Shown here: one piece after another, positions 13,362 to 19,299 of the stretch | Layout of the letters: every line of letters starts with the position of its first letter | Numbering within the stretch: the stretch's first letter is position 1 | Source: CAYNEL01 sp964396225 | GTDB taxonomy: Bacteria > Patescibacteriota > Minisyncoccia > Moranbacterales > UBA1568 | NCBI GenBank assembly: GCA_964396225.1 | Contig: CAYNEL010000014.1 | Location: 1-19,299 of the forward strand | DNA length: 19,299 bases | Direction of reading: 5' to 3' | The notes under the pieces: generated by a model | Seen by the model: the letters and a program-made list of their open reading frames with translations, nothing else | Told to the model about the DNA's origin: nothing | Databases searched by the model: none | Made by a program: the position numbers and the translations under genes

Positions 13362-13384
13362 CGAAAACCCCCTCTTGCGAGGGG
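13362..13384 (-). terminator. Intrinsic terminator of the DUF4383-like gene
   Basis: CCCCTC (13369-13374) and GAGGGG (13379-13384) form a 6-pair stem with a 4-base loop; on the minus strand it is followed by GGTTTTCGTTT. It lies about 30 bases after the stop of the upstream gene and insulates it from msrB. Confidence 0.75.
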
Positions 13385-13412
13385 ATTTCGGGGGATTGGT
13401 TGTCTCCCGTGT

Positions 13413-13775
13413 TCAGGCGGGCATCGACATGGCGTCTTTCTTCCCGGTAAAACCGAGCCAGAGGAAAACGAGCGCGAGCGCCGCGTGGAGCCAGTTGTCG
13501 GCCATGTTGACCGAGATCAGGCCGAGCACGGTATCCATCTGGTAGAACCCCACCACGGCGACCACGGCGTAAATGACGCCGAAGATCTTGGCATAGCTTT
13601 TGGCGGACGCCTCACCCATGGAGGCCATCCAGATGGCGAGCACGCCCGAGAGGAGATGCACGATGTTATGGAGCGTGTCCACCTCGAAAATACCGAGGAT
13701 GGGATCCATGAAGAACCCGAGGAGGCCGATGACGACGAACACCGCACCGATGAGAGTGACGAGTGATTTGGCCAT
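13413..13775 (-). CDS. Small four-helix membrane protein, DUF4383-like
   Basis: The 120-residue integral membrane protein has about four hydrophobic helices (about 4-24, 38-53, 61-80, 93-110). The pattern DTLHNIVHLLSGVLAIWMA between helices one and two, and NMADNWLHAALALVFLWLGF near the end, resemble the DUF4383 family of small membrane proteins whose function is unknown. The ATG at 13775 starts at the first helix; an upstream ATG at 13883 would overlap the TATAAT box and add an unlike, non-membrane extension. It is a single-gene unit, between msrB and the DUF457-like gene, with its own promoter and terminator. Confidence 0.78.
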   Translation of the reverse strand: MAKSLVTLIGAVFVVIGLLGFFMDPILGIFEVDTLHNIVHLLSGVLAIWMASMGEASAKSYAKIFGVIYAVVAVVGFYQMDTVLGLISVNMADNWLHAALALVFLWLGFTGKKDAMSMPA

Positions 13776-13881
13776 AATGCTGCGAGTAAACTCAATGCTG
13801 TTTAACCGCAACGGGATCGACCGCACCGTTGTGACAACCTGTATTGGAAGCGATGGGAAAGGAGAGGGCAGAGGTACCTCC

Positions 13882-13887
13882 ATTATA
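13882..13887 (-). promoter_or_regulatory. TATAAT box for the DUF4383-like gene
   Basis: The minus strand has TATATAAT with a perfect TATAAT at 13887-13882; the start near 13875 gives a 100-base leader, the longest in the window. A perfect TTGACA lies upstream at 13921-13916, but the 28-base gap is too long for an ordinary -35/-10 pair. Confidence 0.45.
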
Positions 13888-13938
13888 TACCCGTTCCGGA
13901 TCGGCCACGGACGGTTGTCAAGGCGGTCGGAGGGCCGA

Positions 13939-14451
13939 TCATCCCCGTTTTAAGCCGCGATACGGGCGTTTCCTCCACCAGAACCAGACGTACAGACCGG
14001 CGAGAAGGACGACATTGGGGATGAAGACGCGCGGGTCTGACCAACTGATGAATCCGGTTTTGAAATCGGATATCGGCCAGAGGATGGGGGTCGGAAAAAA
14101 GCGAAGCGTATGCGTGAAAAAATCGAGGACGATGTGAAAGGCCCAGCCACCCATCTCCCAGAGCGGCTGGCCGCGATACCACCACACAAGGACAAAGGCG
14201 GCGGCGAACACCACGAGGCTGTGGGTGATGTCGTAGAGGTGGTGGACATAGGCCGGGATGCCGCTCGGGTCCGGAGGACCGGACGACCAATCGGGTCGGG
14301 CATGGAAACCAAGCCAGGTGGCCAGGGTGAAGACGCCGAATGACAGGAGGTCAGGGGCGATGCCGAAACCGAAAGCCGTCCAGAAACTCCTGCGGTTCGC
14401 CCGCTTGCCGAACGCCGCTCCGCCCCAGAGTCCGTGGGAAAGGATATCCAT
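13939..14451 (-). CDS. DUF457/YdjM-like membrane protein with histidine/aspartate motifs
   Basis: The 170-residue membrane protein has about four hydrophobic segments. It contains MDILSHG with H6, IAPDLLS with D34, HHLYDITHS (H70, H71, D74, H77) and WAFHIVLDFFTH (H106, D110, H114). This His/Asp pattern is that of the YdjM/DUF457 family, described as membrane-bound metal-dependent hydrolases on the basis of similarity to phospholipase-C-like folds; activity is mostly inferred. It is last in the minus-strand run pirin-DUF1295-DUF2177, 31 bases after DUF2177. Confidence 0.72.
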   Translation of the reverse strand: MDILSHGLWGGAAFGKRANRRSFWTAFGFGIAPDLLSFGVFTLATWLGFHARPDWSSGPPDPSGIPAYVHHLYDITHSLVVFAAAFVLVWWYRGQPLWEMGGWAFHIVLDFFTHTLRFFPTPILWPISDFKTGFISWSDPRVFIPNVVLLAGLYVWFWWRKRPYRGLKRG

Positions 14452-14482
14452 AGAAAAGCCGCCGGAAAGACGGCCGGATTTC

Positions 14483-14878
14483 TTACAACTTGGCCGTGGT
14501 CAGGTAGGCGGCCGCGGCTACCGCCATTGTCAGCACGACACCCCATAGCATGTCGGCCGCCGTCACCTTGGCCGACCACTGAGACAACACGGCCCAGTTG
14601 GTGAGATCGTAAGTGCCATAGGCCACCAGCCCGAGCACGGCCGCATGTTCCAAGGTATACGCAAGCGAGTGTTTCTCTGCTCCGGGCCAGACAGCGAAAT
14701 ACAGCACCGCGAAGACATATAGGCAGTAAAAAAGCGCGGCCGCGCCCCAGTTAGGTGTCGCGGCCAAGAGGGGACCGAGCTCACGCTGGTAGAAACCTCG
14801 GGCCACGACCCCGAGCCAGAGAGCGTCAAGCGCCAGAAGGGTGAGGAGGCCGGCGAAATACGGTAACAGAAAAGCCAT
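14483..14878 (-). CDS. DUF2177 family membrane protein
   Basis: The 131-residue protein has four membrane segments and matches the DUF2177 family: LLALDALWLGVVARGFYQREL (about 15-35), WGAAALFYCLYVFAVLYFAV (44-63) and AVLGLVAYGTYDLTNWAVLSQW (79-100). The function of the family is not known. In other bacteria I associate DUF2177 and DUF1295 genes with cyclopropane-fatty-acid or stress-response clusters, which points to membrane lipids; this is recollection plus inference. It starts 15 bases after the DUF1295 stop. Confidence 0.85.
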   Translation of the reverse strand: MAFLLPYFAGLLTLLALDALWLGVVARGFYQRELGPLLAATPNWGAAALFYCLYVFAVLYFAVWPGAEKHSLAYTLEHAAVLGLVAYGTYDLTNWAVLSQWSAKVTAADMLWGVVLTMAVAAAAYLTTAKL

Positions 14879-14893
14879 ACAAGGGGATCGGGC

Positions 14894-15664
14894 CTAAGGG
14901 CGAGGCGGCCATGGGAAGAAAACGCTGGTGCGGGCCTTGTAGGCCTCGAAGTCGGGACGGCCGGCGTACTTCTCCTCGAGCATCGGGATGCCCGAGACGC
15001 GCAGGATGAGGAAGGTGATGGCGGCGGGAGAGATGACAGTGGCCAGGCCGAGCGGGGCCGAGACGGCGATTAGCCAGACGCCCCACCACTGGGTCACTTC
15101 GCCGAAATAGTTGGGATGGCGGCTGTAACGCCACAGCCCGCTCGTCATCAGGCGCCCTTGGTTGGCTGGTTGGCTGACGAACGTGCGGAGCTGGTGGTCC
15201 GCCAGGGTTTCCCAGTAGAAACCGATGATCCAGACGAGAGCCCCGACGTAATCGAGCACGGTCAGGGTCGCGCTCCGATCGAACGCTCCGGTCCACATGA
15301 CCGGCATGGCGACGATGTAGAGGAGCAGGCCCTGGAAAAGGAACACCTGGAAATAGGAACGGATCGCGAAACGGCTCCCCCACTCCTCCCGCCACTTACG
15401 GTAGCGACTGTCCTCGCCCTTGCCCCGGTTGCGGCCGTGGACATGGAGCGCCAGGCGGAGCCCCCAGAGGGTCACCAGCGTGGCGATGAGAAGCATGCGC
15501 GGCGTCACCGTCTCCTGGGAGAAGAGCGAGAGCCAGGCGATGATGACGAACCCCAGACCCCAAGCCGTATCGGCGATATCGTTCCGCTTGCGCCACATGG
15601 CAAGCATGAAAGCCACCGTCATGTAGACGAACAGAAACTGGGCACACAAAGTGAAGAGCTGCAT
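14894..15664 (-). CDS. DUF1295 / steroid 5-alpha-reductase-like membrane protein
   Basis: The 256-residue membrane protein belongs to DUF1295, related to the steroid 5-alpha-reductase and isoprenylcysteine methyltransferase-like membrane fold. The key motif is GLWRYSRHPNYFGE (about 176-189); also visible are DTAWGLGF (about 32-39) and a C-terminal EKYAGRPDFEAYKARTSVFFPWPP. The likely substrate is a lipid or quinone, not identifiable here. The ATG at 15664 places the first membrane helix at the N terminus. A GTG at 15697 in the same frame overlaps the pirin stop as GTGA and would allow coupled translation with 11 extra residues, so the start is uncertain. Confidence 0.87.
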   Translation of the reverse strand: MQLFTLCAQFLFVYMTVAFMLAMWRKRNDIADTAWGLGFVIIAWLSLFSQETVTPRMLLIATLVTLWGLRLALHVHGRNRGKGEDSRYRKWREEWGSRFAIRSYFQVFLFQGLLLYIVAMPVMWTGAFDRSATLTVLDYVGALVWIIGFYWETLADHQLRTFVSQPANQGRLMTSGLWRYSRHPNYFGEVTQWWGVWLIAVSAPLGLATVISPAAITFLILRVSGIPMLEEKYAGRPDFEAYKARTSVFFPWPPRP

Positions 15665-15693
15665 ATCTGTTTTTGTTGGCAACAGGTCCACCG

Positions 15694-16404
15694 TCACCGC
15701 ATCGGCACCTCGATGGCAAGCAGGCGCGAACCGGGTTGCGTTTCCATTGTAACACTTTCCGCCCCGACGATACCGATGGCGTCGCGTTTCCCCAGTGTCC
15801 GGCCGGCCATGATGGCGCTCCCTTCGATGGCGATGACGAACACGCCGTTGTCCGGCTTGTTGAAGCGATAAACGATGTTTCGGGCGGATTCAAAGTGTCC
15901 CAGTGACAGCCAGGCGTCCTGGTGGATCATCAGTTTCCCGCCCGTCTCGTCTGGTCCGACTATCGGAAAGAAGGCGTCCCGAAAATCCTTCGGGTCGAAG
16001 GTCTTCTCCGCGTAACGCGGTTGGACACCCCGTCTCCGGGTCATGATCCATATCTGGAAAAGCGTCACTGGCTTGTCCGGGGAGTGGTTGAATTCGGAGT
16101 GCGTGACGCCGGTGCCGGCGCTCATCACCTGCACGTCCCCCGCCCGGACGACCCCCGATCCGCCAGTGTCGTCCTCGTGGGCGAGCGCTCCCGAAAACGG
16201 GATGGTGATGATCTCCATATCGGCATGCGCATGCGGCGGAAACCCTGCCCCACCCGCGATCCAGTCGTCGTTCAGCACGCGCAACGCCCCGAAGCCCATG
16301 CGCTCCGGGTCGAAATACTCCGCGAAAGAGAAAGAATAACGGGTTTTCAGCCAACCGTAGTCGGCCCCACCCCGTGATTCAGCTGGGAAGAATATCGATT
16401 GCAT
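15694..16404 (-). CDS. Pirin family protein (YhhW-like bicupin)
   Basis: The 236-residue protein is a cytoplasmic pirin; related proteins act as quercetinases or as redox-sensing regulators, and the role here is unknown. The metal site of the N-terminal cupin is intact: H58 and H60 in PPHAHADMEI, H102 and E104 in GTGVTHSEFN. The opening residues (ADYGWLKTRYSFSFAEYFDP, 14-33) are the pirin signature, so the start at or very near M1 is secure; the next methionine in frame is M36. The A of the ATG is the last base of the CCA end of tRNA-Ser, leaving no room for a separate leader or Shine-Dalgarno sequence. DUF1295 follows directly. Confidence 0.92.
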   Translation of the reverse strand: MQSIFFPAESRGGADYGWLKTRYSFSFAEYFDPERMGFGALRVLNDDWIAGGAGFPPHAHADMEIITIPFSGALAHEDDTGGSGVVRAGDVQVMSAGTGVTHSEFNHSPDKPVTLFQIWIMTRRRGVQPRYAEKTFDPKDFRDAFFPIVGPDETGGKLMIHQDAWLSLGHFESARNIVYRFNKPDNGVFVIAIEGSAIMAGRTLGKRDAIGIVGAESVTMETQPGSRLLAIEVPMR

Positions 16405-16493
16405 GGCGGAAAGGGAGGGATTCGAACCCTCGGTGCCATTTCTGACACACAGACTTTCCAGGTCTGCCAGTTAAACCACTCCTGCACCTTTCC
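16404..16493 (-). tRNA. tRNA-Ser (anticodon GGA) with encoded CCA
   Basis: The acceptor stem GGAAAGG pairs perfectly with CCTTTCC, followed by discriminator G and an encoded CCA (16406-16404). The D-arm is CAG...CTG with the AGTGGTTTAA loop. The anticodon arm is CAGAC-CTGGAAA-GTCTG, anticodon GGA, reading UCC and UCU. The long variable arm GTGTC-AGAAAT-GGCAC is typical of class II serine tRNAs. The T-arm is GAGGG-TTCGAAT-CCCTC. It lies 62 bases after the pyk stop with no visible promoter between, so it is probably cut from a pyk-tRNA-pirin transcript. Confidence 0.96.
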
Positions 16494-16555
16494 AAAAGTC
16501 GAAAACTCGTCGACCCGCTGGACGCGCCACGGCACGGCTGTGAACGGGCCGGCAT

Positions 16556-17986
16556 TCACGCCACCGCGCGGATGCCGATGAGCTGATGCGTGTCGCTGTC
16601 CTGGTGGCGGCCGTGGCACACCACCACCGGCTCGCCGGGCTGGAGGCGTCCGTCCTCCCGGGCGGTCCTCATCAGGGCTGCGATAAGCGCATCTCCGCTA
16701 GTATGCCCGGGGAAAAAGGAGGCGTCAATCCCCCAGTAGAGAGCCATCCGCTGCCAGCTGGCCCGGTTATTGGTGGCCACGATGAGGCGTGCTTCGGGCC
16801 GGAAATGGGAGAACAGGCGGGCGGTGTAGCCACTCTCGCTCGTGAGGAGAATGGCTCCCACCTGGTAGCTCTTGGCGAGCTCGTAGACGCTCCGCACCAT
16901 GGTGGCGTGCTCGGTATGGAGATCCATATCGAGCGTACGGTAGACGTCGTCCAATTTCGAGGCCTCGGTCTTGTCGGCGATCTCGCGAAGCATAGCCACC
17001 GCCTCGACCGGGTACTGGCCGGCGGCGCTCTCCTCGGAAAGCATCACCGCGTCGGCATGGTCGATGACGGCGTTGGTGACATCGCTCACCTCAGCCCGGG
17101 TGGGCCGTGGGTTGGTGGTCATGGATTTGAGCATCTGGGTGGCCACGATCACCGGCTTCACCTGGCGTAGGCTCCGGGTGATGATGTCTTTCTGGAGGAT
17201 GACCACCTCGCTCTCGGGCATCTCGATGCCGAGGTCGCCGCGCGCCACCATCACCGCGTCCGCCGCCTTGATCACCTTATCGAGATTCTTGAGGGCTTCC
17301 TTGCGTTCGATCTTGGCCACCACCTGCGGGATCTCGCCGTCCTCGGCGGCCGCCCGCATCTTCTCCCGGGCGAGGGCGATGTCTTCGGCCGTACCCACGA
17401 AGGACAGGCCCACGTAGTCCACCTTCTCCCGGGTGACGAAGGCGAGATCGGCCTCGTCCTTCTCTGTCAGGATGGGCAGCCTGAGGGGTGTGTCGGGCAG
17501 ATTGACCCCTTTGCGGTTCTTGAGAAGACCGGGATTGAGCGCCTGGACGACGAGGAAGTCTCCCTCGCGACGGAGCGCCTTGAGTTGGATGGTGCCGTCC
17601 TCGATGAGGAGCGCGTCGCCCGGACGGATATCATCGAGCACGCCCTCCTGGTCGAGGAGGAAGAACGGCCGGTCGCCGGGGATATCGGCCACGCCCTGGC
17701 TCGGATTGCCAACCATAATCTCCTGTCCAGCCTCGATCTGGATCTCGGAAAGGGTCTGGATGCGGATACGCGGACCCTGGATGTCGGCCAATATCGCCAC
17801 GGGGGTATGCAGTTTCTCGGAAAGCCCGCGGATCGTCTGGATGATGCCACGGTGCCACTCGTGCGAGCCGTGCGAGAAGTTGAGCCGCGCCACATTGAGG
17901 CCGGCGCGGATCATCTTTTCGAGCACTTCTGGACTCTCGCTGGCCGGCCCAAGAGTGGCCACGATCTTGGTCTTTTTCTGGGACAT
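16556..17986 (-). CDS. pyk: Pyruvate kinase
   Basis: The 476-residue enzyme transfers phosphate from phosphoenolpyruvate to ADP, the last step of glycolysis. Motifs are KTKIVATLGPAS (5-16), RLNFSHGSH (34-42), DIQGPRIRI (68-76), the catalytic lysine K225 in VAKIERKE, VARGDLGIEMP (247-257), and the signature around ATQMLKSMTTNPRPTRAE (282-299) ending MLSEESAAGQYP (where many enzymes read MLSGETAAGKYP). The C-terminal allosteric-type domain is complete (about 345-476). The ATG at 17986 lies just before the first motif; an in-frame ATG at 18028 would sit upstream of the promoter. It feeds pyruvate that KorAB might oxidise. Confidence 0.96.
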   Translation of the reverse strand: MSQKKTKIVATLGPASESPEVLEKMIRAGLNVARLNFSHGSHEWHRGIIQTIRGLSEKLHTPVAILADIQGPRIRIQTLSEIQIEAGQEIMVGNPSQGVADIPGDRPFFLLDQEGVLDDIRPGDALLIEDGTIQLKALRREGDFLVVQALNPGLLKNRKGVNLPDTPLRLPILTEKDEADLAFVTREKVDYVGLSFVGTAEDIALAREKMRAAAEDGEIPQVVAKIERKEALKNLDKVIKAADAVMVARGDLGIEMPESEVVILQKDIITRSLRQVKPVIVATQMLKSMTTNPRPTRAEVSDVTNAVIDHADAVMLSEESAAGQYPVEAVAMLREIADKTEASKLDDVYRTLDMDLHTEHATMVRSVYELAKSYQVGAILLTSESGYTARLFSHFRPEARLIVATNNRASWQRMALYWGIDASFFPGHTSGDALIAALMRTAREDGRLQPGEPVVVCHGRHQDSDTHQLIGIRAVA

Positions 17987-18009
17987 AGCGCTTTTGTGTC
18001 GGTATTCCA

Positions 18010-18018
18010 ATAGTAACA
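18010..18018 (-). promoter_or_regulatory. Possible extended -10 promoter for pyk
   Basis: The minus strand reads TGT then TACTAT (18015-18010; 4 of 6 to consensus, with the TGn extension). A start near 18003 gives a leader of about 17 bases. It directly follows the terminator of the upstream gene, as a real promoter should. Confidence 0.45.
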
Positions 18019-18026
18019 TAGCGGGC

Positions 18027-18070
18027 AAACAAAAAAGGCGGGGCGCAGTGGGTTCACTGCGCGCACCGCC
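18027..18070 (-). terminator. Intrinsic terminator of the right-edge gene
   Basis: CGCAGTG (18044-18050) pairs with CACTGCG (18055-18061) around a GGTT loop, extended by an outer GGCGG/CCGCC pairing (18037-18041 with 18066-18070). On the minus strand the stem is followed by TTTTTTGTTT. It lies about 25 bases after the stop of the upstream gene. Confidence 0.9.
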
Positions 18071-18095
18071 TTGCGAGAAAGGTACTCTTCCGGTC

Positions 18096-19298
18096 CTAAC
18101 CTGCCGGACAGACCATGCCGGTCATATCGCGGGTGAGGCGCTCGAGACGCGGGGTGTAGTCCACCTTGATCCGCACCTCCTGGCACGGGCCGTCCACCCT
18201 GCCCGTCCGTATCAATTGGACCGATTGGGTCCGCTGGCCGACGGCCTTGGGGATGGAGAATCCGTCCGAAGCGAGACTACCGGCCAGGAATTCCCCGGTC
18301 CGCTTGGTCCCGAGTTTCCCGAGACCTGCGTCTCGGGCGAACCGGTCGAGGCTCATGGTCTCGGCCGGAACGGCTGCGACTGTCGGCTCCGGAAGACGGG
18401 CTTCCGGCACCGGAGTGGACGTCGGCTGGTCAGGCTTGGCAACCAGGGAAACTGGTTGCGCGGTCTTCGACTCGCCCGGGACGGGCACGCTCTTGGCGGG
18501 CGCCGCCGTCGGCTGGCCGGAGTAGAGGCTGGCCAGGTCGAGCTTCCGGCCGCTCGGATCCTCCATGCACACGAAGTACACGTTGCCGATACGGGCCGTC
18601 GGGTCGCTAGAACCGGAACTGAAGTTCCCGCCCAGGACACCGCCGAGCGCCGCCGGAGCGCCGAAGTAGCTCAAGAGGGCTGACGTGAGAGCCTGGAAGA
18701 TGATGCCTCCGCTCGAACTCTTGACCCCGAACGCCACCCCGATGGCTTCCGGCAGGGACACCATATACACCCTCCCACCGAGCCCGGAATACTGGCCGAG
18801 CCGGCTGGAGACGTACAGAGCGCCTTCGGTATGCAGGGTGGGAAGGAACACCGGCTTCTTGTTGGTCGAATAGACCGCCAGGATACCGATGGACCGCACC
18901 GGGAAATCCGGTGCCGCGTAGAGCGGAACGACATCGATAGGGATGCCTTTCTTCTGCTTCGGGTACGTCCCGAGATTCGAGTGGGGCGTCCAGGCCATAC
19001 CCGTATTCTTGCCGCGCGGTTCGTCCACTTCGGGTGGATGAGCGGCGTTGATGACGGTCGGCTCGAAGTTCTGAAGATAGGTCGCCAGCTTGATGCTCGC
19101 CAGCGTCGGATCGGTCAGATTCGAGTAGATCTGCGGGTTGACCAAGGGTGCCGGAGCCACGCCACCCGGGAGAAACGGCACCGGCTCGCCGGCTTCGAAG
19201 TTCTGGTGGACTTCGGCTCCGCTCACGCCCACTCCGCCGTTGATGCCAGCGTTGGTGGCGTTGGCGTTGATATCGGTATCGACGGCCGTGGCCCCTGC
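18096..19298 (-). CDS. Large unknown protein, N terminus outside the window
   Basis: The frame is open to the right edge, so at least 400 residues are seen and the start is missing; the GTG at 19232-19230 is just an internal valine codon in this open frame. I do not recognise the family. From the left of the visible part: an Asn/Ala/Gly-rich stretch (DTDINANATNAGINGGVG), a globular part with VRSIGILAVYSTNKKPVFLP and GALYVSSRLGQYSGLGGRVYMVS, and a hydrophobic Gly/Ser-rich segment (GIIFQALTSALLSYFGAPAALGG). Then follow a Pro/Ala/Thr-rich linker typical of secreted or envelope proteins and a C-terminal domain with two cysteines (GPCQEV, GMVCPAG). These features suggest an extracytoplasmic or particle-associated protein, but this is inference. 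A strong terminator follows. Confidence 0.75.
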   Translation of the reverse strand, partial: AGATAVDTDINANATNAGINGGVGVSGAEVHQNFEAGEPVPFLPGGVAPAPLVNPQIYSNLTDPTLASIKLATYLQNFEPTVINAAHPPEVDEPRGKNTGMAWTPHSNLGTYPKQKKGIPIDVVPLYAAPDFPVRSIGILAVYSTNKKPVFLPTLHTEGALYVSSRLGQYSGLGGRVYMVSLPEAIGVAFGVKSSSGGIIFQALTSALLSYFGAPAALGGVLGGNFSSGSSDPTARIGNVYFVCMEDPSGRKLDLASLYSGQPTAAPAKSVPVPGESKTAQPVSLVAKPDQPTSTPVPEARLPEPTVAAVPAETMSLDRFARDAGLGKLGTKRTGEFLAGSLASDGFSIPKAVGQRTQSVQLIRTGRVDGPCQEVRIKVDYTPRLERLTRDMTGMVCPAG

Positions 19299-19299
19299 C

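Noticed and set aside
13882..13921. TTGACA plus TATAAT as a two-box promoter for the DUF4383-like gene
   Set aside because: The 28-base gap is too long; only the -10 box is reported.
1..19299. CRISPR arrays, insertion sequences, integrase or phage genes
   Set aside because: I saw no regularly spaced repeats, transposase-like proteins, or flanking duplications anywhere in the window.

Overview
The window is a dense, GC-rich bacterial chromosome segment. It has short intergenic gaps, no insertion sequences, no phage genes and no CRISPR array. Standard stop codons (TAA, TAG, TGA) are all used. The combination of a SufS/SufU-type SUF operon, a two-subunit gamma-alpha/beta 2-oxoacid:ferredoxin oxidoreductase, pyruvate kinase, many small membrane proteins, few Shine-Dalgarno sequences and short leaders would suit a member of the Candidate Phyla Radiation (Patescibacteria) or another small-genome anaerobe or microaerophile. 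That placement is an inference; no marker gene here fixes the lineage.

Layout. (1) 1-2568, plus strand: the end of a SUF iron-sulfur assembly operon (sufD 3' end, sufS, sufU, a three-cysteine ferredoxin, sufT/DUF59). (2) 2735-5292, minus: korA-korB, convergent with the SUF operon. (3) 5395-7559: xseB and xseA, both minus but separated by a small plus-strand gene of unknown function with its own ribosome binding site and terminator. (4) 7573-9565, minus: a thioredoxin-fold/DsbD-like membrane thiol protein and an MsrQ/YedZ-like haem membrane protein, upstream of xseA in one tight operon. (5) 9698-12309, plus: a MacB-type ABC ATPase with an unusual C-terminal extension and its FtsX/MacB permease, driven from a divergent promoter region. 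(6) 12326-13775, minus: three single-gene units (unknown protein, msrB, DUF4383-like protein), each with its own TATAAT box. (7) 13939-17986, minus: pyk, tRNA-Ser(GGA), pirin, DUF1295, DUF2177 and a DUF457/YdjM-like protein, apparently one run of genes. (8) 18096 to the right edge, minus: a large unknown protein cut by the window.

Theme. Many of the genes concern iron-sulfur clusters, thiols and oxidative damage: SUF assembly, Fe-S-dependent KorAB, MsrB, MsrQ-like and DsbD-like membrane redox proteins, pirin, and the DUF1295/DUF2177 pair that I associate with membrane-lipid or stress clusters elsewhere.

The most unusual points are a tRNA-Ser whose encoded CCA shares its last base with the start codon of the pirin gene, an HRDC-like domain fused to exonuclease VII large subunit, the roughly 210-residue extension on the ABC ATPase, and the thiol/haem membrane pair placed in an operon with xseA. 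No intergenic stretch exceeds 300 bases.
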